From Atribacterota bacterium (GTDB taxonomy: Bacteria; Atribacterota; Atribacteria; Atribacterales; Caldatribacteriaceae), in contig JBDIWM010000012.1 in NCBI GenBank assembly GCA_039638595.1, positions 1-45,475 of the forward strand: a stretch of DNA of 45,475 bases. The letters are read 5' to 3'. The notes under the pieces are model-generated. The model saw only the letters and a program-made list of their open reading frames with translations, searched no databases and had not been told where the DNA came from. Shown piece after piece: positions 41,746 to 45,475 of the stretch. The position numbers and the translations under genes are program-made. The first letter of the stretch is position 1. The number at the start of each line of letters is the position of its first letter.

Positions 41746-43242
41746 ATGCCAGACTCTCGGGTCATTTTAAAGCTTGAACGTATTAATAAGACCTTCCCCG
41801 GCGTACAGGCCCTGAAGGATGTGAGCATGGAAGTCCGCCATGGGGAAGTTCACTGTCTGGTAGGGGAAAATGGCTCGGGGAAATCCACACTAATTCGTAT
41901 CATTTCCGGGGTAGATTCGCCGGATAGTGGGACCATTACCGTGAATGGTAATTCCTACAGAGGTCTTACCGTTCCCCAGGCCATGAGAGAAGGGATTCAG
42001 GTCATCTATCAGGACCTTTCCCTTTTTCCGGACCTTACCGTGGGAGAGAACGTGATGTTCAACTGGCTGGTAGAACGGTCGGGCTGGATTGTAAACCGGA
42101 AGGAGTACCTCCGGAGAGCTGAAGAAGAGTTAGAGCGTCTGGGAGTGTCCATTGACCTTAGGGAGCGGGTCAGTAACTTATCCATGAGTCAGCGGCAAAT
42201 CGTGGCCATTGCTCGGGCCTTGGCGCTTGATGCTCGGTTACTTGTCTTTGACGAACCCACCACCGCTTTGACCCGGAAAGAAATCGATACCTTGCTGCAA
42301 ACCATCATGGAATTGAAAGGGCGAGGAATTTCCTCCATATTTGTGAGCCATAAGCTCGACGAAGTCTTTCGCATTGCTGATGTGATCACGGTCATCCGTG
42401 ATGGAGTAAAGATTGGGGATTTCAAATCCCAGGAGCTGGATGAACGGAAGCTATCATTCTATATGACAGGGAGGGAAATCCAGTACAAGCAGTTTACCCC
42501 ACCGGAGAAAGAACGTCCATGTGTTCTAGAGTTGCATAATCTCTCTCGAAAGCCCCATTTTACCGATATTTCCTTTTGTATCCGGGAAGGAGAGATTGTG
42601 GGACTTATCGGACCCTTAGGAGCTGGTCGGACAGAGCTTGCCCTTTCTCTTTTTGGACTCAATCGGCCCCATTCTGGGAAGGTCATCTATCAGGGGAAAG
42701 AAGTGGTTATCGAAAGCCCGGCCCAGGCTCGAGAGATGGGTATCGTACTGTTGCCTGAAGACCGTCATGTTCAGGGTCTTTTTCGCACCAAACCCATCAT
42801 GGAAAATCTGATTTCCTCAATTTTGGAACGCTTAAAACGCTTTTTGGCCATCGATTTCGTGAAGGCCCAAAGAGAAAGCCAACGAATCTTTGCAGAACTC
42901 CACATCAAGGCTCCATCCCTTGATACTGTTGCGGAAGCGTTATCAGGAGGAAACCAGCAGCGGGTGGTGCTAGGAAAGTGGCTGGTTACCAACCCCAAGC
43001 TTTTTATTCTCGATAGCCCCACGGTGGGTATCGACGTAGGCTCGAAAGCGGAAATCTACGAGATCATCCAGAATCTGGCCCGCAGCGGTATTGCGGTACT
43101 CCTCATTTCTGATGAAGTTTCGGAGATTTACCACAACTGTAACCGGGTGGTGGTCATGCGAGATGGGAGAGTGGTGAGCATTCTCGATGTTCAGAAAACA
43201 AGCGAAGAGATGTTAAGAGACCTCGTCGAAGGAAGGATATGA
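41746..43242 (+). CDS. CUT2 ABC transporter ATPase, duplicated domains (RhaT/LsrA-like)
   Basis: A 498-residue ATPase. NBD1 has Walker A GENGSGKST and Walker B LLVFDEPTTALTRKE. NBD2 has Walker A-like GPLGAGRTE, the signature LSGGNQQRV and Walker B LFILDSPTVGIDVG, in which the catalytic Glu is replaced by Ser, so the second site is probably non-hydrolytic. ATG 41746 has GGAG five bases upstream; an open frame back to 41683 runs through the stem-loop and is not coding. Confidence 0.95.
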   Translation: MPDSRVILKLERINKTFPGVQALKDVSMEVRHGEVHCLVGENGSGKSTLIRIISGVDSPDSGTITVNGNSYRGLTVPQAMREGIQVIYQDLSLFPDLTVGENVMFNWLVERSGWIVNRKEYLRRAEEELERLGVSIDLRERVSNLSMSQRQIVAIARALALDARLLVFDEPTTALTRKEIDTLLQTIMELKGRGISSIFVSHKLDEVFRIADVITVIRDGVKIGDFKSQELDERKLSFYMTGREIQYKQFTPPEKERPCVLELHNLSRKPHFTDISFCIREGEIVGLIGPLGAGRTELALSLFGLNRPHSGKVIYQGKEVVIESPAQAREMGIVLLPEDRHVQGLFRTKPIMENLISSILERLKRFLAIDFVKAQRESQRIFAELHIKAPSLDTVAEALSGGNQQRVVLGKWLVTNPKLFILDSPTVGIDVGSKAEIYEIIQNLARSGIAVLLISDEVSEIYHNCNRVVVMRDGRVVSILDVQKTSEEMLRDLVEGRI

Positions 43243-43243
43243 A

Positions 43244-44263
43244 GTGGGGAGAAAACGGTTTTTGCTCCAAGAGGCGCTAAAAAAACAGGAAACGGTTCTT
43301 CTTTTCATTCTCGTTGCCTACTGTGTTTTTGTGACTCTGGTCAATCCAGTTTTTCTATCGCTGGATAACATCTTCGACGTGGTCAAAAGTAGTGCGGGAA
43401 TGATGATTCTGGCCATGGGAATTCTGGTGGTGCTCATTTCTGGAGGAATTGACGTTTCCTTCACCGCGATTGCCATCTTCAGTGGTTATACTACCATCCG
43501 GTTCATGCTAGTTTACAAAGTGGACCATCTTCTTTTGGCATTCGTGATGTCGGCGATAATTGGACTATTTTTAGGTTTTGTGAACGGAGTGCTGGTACAT
43601 CGGTTTCAGCTTCGACCTCTCATTGTGACGTTGGGTACCCAGAATATTTTTATCGGAGTTTTGTCGGTGGTTTTTGGTACCAAGTTCATCCCCGTTGCCC
43701 AGATGCCCAAAACCATCGTCCGCTTTGGAACCCGACCCCTTTTTGCCATACCCCTGGCTTCAGGAGGTGCGGCAGGATTGACACCCTTTCTTATTCCTGT
43801 GACCATAGCTGTTTTCCTGACCTGGTTCATCCTGAACTATACCTTACTGGGGCGCAGTATCTATGCTCTGGGGAGTAGCCCAGTCGCTGCACAGAGAGCC
43901 GGTCTTAACATTGCCTTTTTGCGATATTTTGCCTACTCTTATATTGGGTTTCTGGCGGGGTTGATGGGGATTGTCTATGCCGCTGAAGTGCGCTCTTTGA
44001 ACCCCATTTCCCTGGTGGGACAGGAACTGAGCATCATCGCTGCGGCGGTACTCGGAGGGGCTAAGCTCACTGGTGGGAGCGGAACGGTCCTTGGAACGGT
44101 TCTAGGGGTACTCATTGTGTCCATTTTGAATACCACCCTCATTCTCATTGGATTGTCATCGTCGTGGAATGATTTTTTTATTGGGATCATCATTCTCCTC
44201 AGTGTAGGCGTGACTTCGTATCGGAATAAGAGGGAGAACGAACGGAATTTAATTTTCTCGTAG
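43244..44263 (+). CDS. CUT2 ABC transporter permease (RbsC-like)
   Basis: A 339-residue multi-pass permease. The cytoplasmic N-terminus MGRKRFLLQEALKKQE leads into hydrophobic helices with SGGIDVSFTAIAIFSGY and AAAVLGGAKLTGGSGT. The start is GTG 43244, one base after the ATPase stop; AAGGATAT upstream serves as SD. It is first of two permeases of the RhaS/LsrB-like system. Confidence 0.93.
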   Translation: MGRKRFLLQEALKKQETVLLFILVAYCVFVTLVNPVFLSLDNIFDVVKSSAGMMILAMGILVVLISGGIDVSFTAIAIFSGYTTIRFMLVYKVDHLLLAFVMSAIIGLFLGFVNGVLVHRFQLRPLIVTLGTQNIFIGVLSVVFGTKFIPVAQMPKTIVRFGTRPLFAIPLASGGAAGLTPFLIPVTIAVFLTWFILNYTLLGRSIYALGSSPVAAQRAGLNIAFLRYFAYSYIGFLAGLMGIVYAAEVRSLNPISLVGQELSIIAAAVLGGAKLTGGSGTVLGTVLGVLIVSILNTTLILIGLSSSWNDFFIGIIILLSVGVTSYRNKRENERNLIFS

Positions 44264-44273
44264 GGTGTTTCGC

Positions 44274-45248
44274 ATGCGGATATCGGTAAACACGATAATT
44301 CTTCTTGCGGCTTTCAGTCTTGTGCTTTTGGTTATCGCGCTGAGTTTGGGTGGGAGTTTTTTCAACACCCGGAACATTGTTTCTATGGGCTTTCAAATTC
44401 CCGAGTTTGGTTTTCTGGCTCTGGCGATGTCATTAGCCATGTTGACTGGGGGCATTGACCTCTCCGTTATCGGTAATATGAACCTTTCGGGAATTCTGGC
44501 GGCTCTCCTTTTGACCAATGCGTCGCTTCTTGAGCGCCTTGGGGTGGGTATGGTCATTTTTCTCGCTGTTCTGACTGCACTTTTGGTGGGGCTCATCTGT
44601 GGGATGCTTAACGGAGTGCTCGTTGGGTTTATCCGAGTTCCCCCGATGCTCGCCACCATCGGCACCATGCTCCTCTATTCGGGTATCGGAATGGCCATCA
44701 CCGGTGGCCGGGGAGTGGTGGGTTTCCCAGACGCATTCATGGTTTTCGGTAATGCTCGCTTGATGGGGATTCCAGCCCCGCTTCTTCTCATGATTTTGGT
44801 CTTCATTGGGGTTGGACTTGCCCTGGAACGAACGGTCTGGGGAAAAAGCGTATACCTGGTGGGGAGCAATTACGTGGCTGCACTCTTTTCTGGGGTTCGG
44901 GTTACGAAAACCATTGTGTTCACCTATTTACTGGGTGGTTTCATGTGCGGAGTTTCGGCGATCGTGCTCATTTCTCGGGTGAATTCAGCCAGAGTCGGCT
45001 ACGGTGATACCTATCTTTTGCAGGCTATTCTTGTTTCGGTTATGGGAGGGATTACTCCGGATGGGGGCGTAGGAAAAATTAGTGGGGTTCTTTTGAGTAT
45101 CCTTCTCCTTCAATCGCTTTCTAGCACCTTTACCCTCTTTGCCATCACCCCCTATGCCCGAGGTCTCATTTATGGAAGTATGCTTTTAGCCATCATGGTG
45201 GCAAACTCTTTTTACACCCGGCGGGAACGAAAACGTGTTAAAGTGTAA
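44274..45248 (+). CDS. CUT2 ABC transporter permease (RbsC-like)
   Basis: A 324-residue permease starting MRISVNTIILLAAFSLV, with LTGGIDLSVIGNMNLSGI and SVMGGITPDGGVGKISG motifs. ATG 44274 follows AGGGTG; a GTG at 44265 is in frame but lies inside that SD. Second permease of the importer. Confidence 0.93.
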   Translation: MRISVNTIILLAAFSLVLLVIALSLGGSFFNTRNIVSMGFQIPEFGFLALAMSLAMLTGGIDLSVIGNMNLSGILAALLLTNASLLERLGVGMVIFLAVLTALLVGLICGMLNGVLVGFIRVPPMLATIGTMLLYSGIGMAITGGRGVVGFPDAFMVFGNARLMGIPAPLLLMILVFIGVGLALERTVWGKSVYLVGSNYVAALFSGVRVTKTIVFTYLLGGFMCGVSAIVLISRVNSARVGYGDTYLLQAILVSVMGGITPDGGVGKISGVLLSILLLQSLSSTFTLFAITPYARGLIYGSMLLAIMVANSFYTRRERKRVKV

Positions 45249-45267
45249 TCCTTAAGGAGGTGTGCGT

Positions 45268-45475
45268 ATGCAGGAAGGTGATCTCATTCAGGTAGCCTAT
45301 GTGGTGCGGGATTTAGAGGGAGCCATGAAGTTCTACGTGGAAACCCTGGGTATCAAACCCTGGGCTATTTACACCTTTGCTCCACCAGCCCTGGAGCGTT
45401 CCACCGCCTGGGGAAAACCCTCAGACCATACCTTTCGCATCGCTTTAGCGCAGGCTGGATCGGTGCAGATCGAGC
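45268..45475 (+). CDS. VOC (glyoxalase/dioxygenase) family protein, 3' end cut by window edge
   Basis: The first 69 residues of a vicinal-oxygen-chelate fold protein: QVAYVVRDLEGAMKFYVETLGI is the classic first beta-alpha-beta-beta-beta module, ending VQIE, where a metal-ligand Glu is expected. AAGGAGGTG is placed seven bases before ATG 45268. It lies 19 bases after the permease stop, so it belongs to the same operon and may be an isomerase, lyase or dioxygenase acting on the imported compound. The rest is outside the window. Confidence 0.85.
   Translation, partial: MQEGDLIQVAYVVRDLEGAMKFYVETLGIKPWAIYTFAPPALERSTAWGKPSDHTFRIALAQAGSVQIE

Noticed and set aside
1-45475. CRISPR arrays, tRNA/rRNA genes, transposases, prophage or replication origin
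   Set aside because: Scanned for direct repeats, T-arm GGTTCGAATCC-like motifs and transposase or integrase motifs; none seen.

Overview
The window looks like a chromosomal segment of an anaerobic, carbohydrate-scavenging, probably thermophilic bacterium. It carries four separate sugar-type ABC importers in 45 kb, nearly all of them embedded in polycistronic sugar or cyclitol catabolic operons. It also carries a CX3CX2C radical-SAM DNA-metabolism gene, a bacteriohemerythrin and UvsE. The gene content and style fit Atribacterota (OP9/Caldatribacterium-like), with Thermotogota or deep Firmicutes as alternatives. This placement is an inference from gene content; there is no rRNA or tRNA in the window. 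Promoters are clearly sigma-A type (several TTGACA/TATAAT-like pairs with 17-18 bp spacing), and most starts have strong Shine-Dalgarno (SD) sequences.

Layout. 1-3.1 kb (minus): partial cysK preceded by a small zinc-ribbon ORF with an apparent frameshift, then a dCache-type chemoreceptor. 3.4-5.2 kb (plus): a tandem HD/HD-GYP protein coupled to a bacteriohemerythrin. 5.3-7.9 kb (minus): a uvsE - MFS transporter - staygreen-like operon with a recognisable promoter and operator-like repeat. 8.4-18.7 kb (minus): an eight-gene operon that starts with an extraordinary regulator, a LacI-type repressor fused to a complete MalE-type solute-binding domain. It is followed by a ribose-type (CUT2) ABC importer, a UroD-like protein, a Gfo/Idh/MocA dehydrogenase and a TIM-barrel isomerase/epimerase, and ends at a good hairpin terminator. 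19.3-23.6 kb (plus, divergent): a MalEFG-type (CUT1) importer without its own ATPase plus a second UroD-like protein; two of these genes are frameshifted at homopolymers. 23.9-25.9 kb (minus): a DUF4130 protein and its radical-SAM partner. 26.3-39.8 kb (minus): twelve genes, namely a cytoplasmic PocR-domain histidine kinase, an AraC-type response regulator, alanine dehydrogenase, a DegT-type aminotransferase, a CUT2 importer, two SDRs, a cyclase-family protein and a Gfo/Idh/MocA dehydrogenase. 40.6-45.5 kb (plus): a third CUT2 importer (RhaS/LsrB-like) followed by a VOC-family protein cut by the window edge.

How the parts fit. The 8-23 kb locus reads as two divergent uptake systems controlled by a regulator that contains copies of both kinds of sugar-binding fold. 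The 26-40 kb locus reads as a sensed, imported amino-sugar or amino-cyclitol being deaminated: DegT would transfer the amino group to pyruvate and alanine dehydrogenase would recycle the alanine, with SDR/Idh/cyclase steps degrading the carbon skeleton. All four importer operons carry a strong, non-terminator stem-loop directly after the binding-protein gene, a shared design that probably sets excess binding protein over the membrane components. Three homopolymer frameshifts in the window suggest either assembly error or phase-variable tracts, and should be checked against reads.
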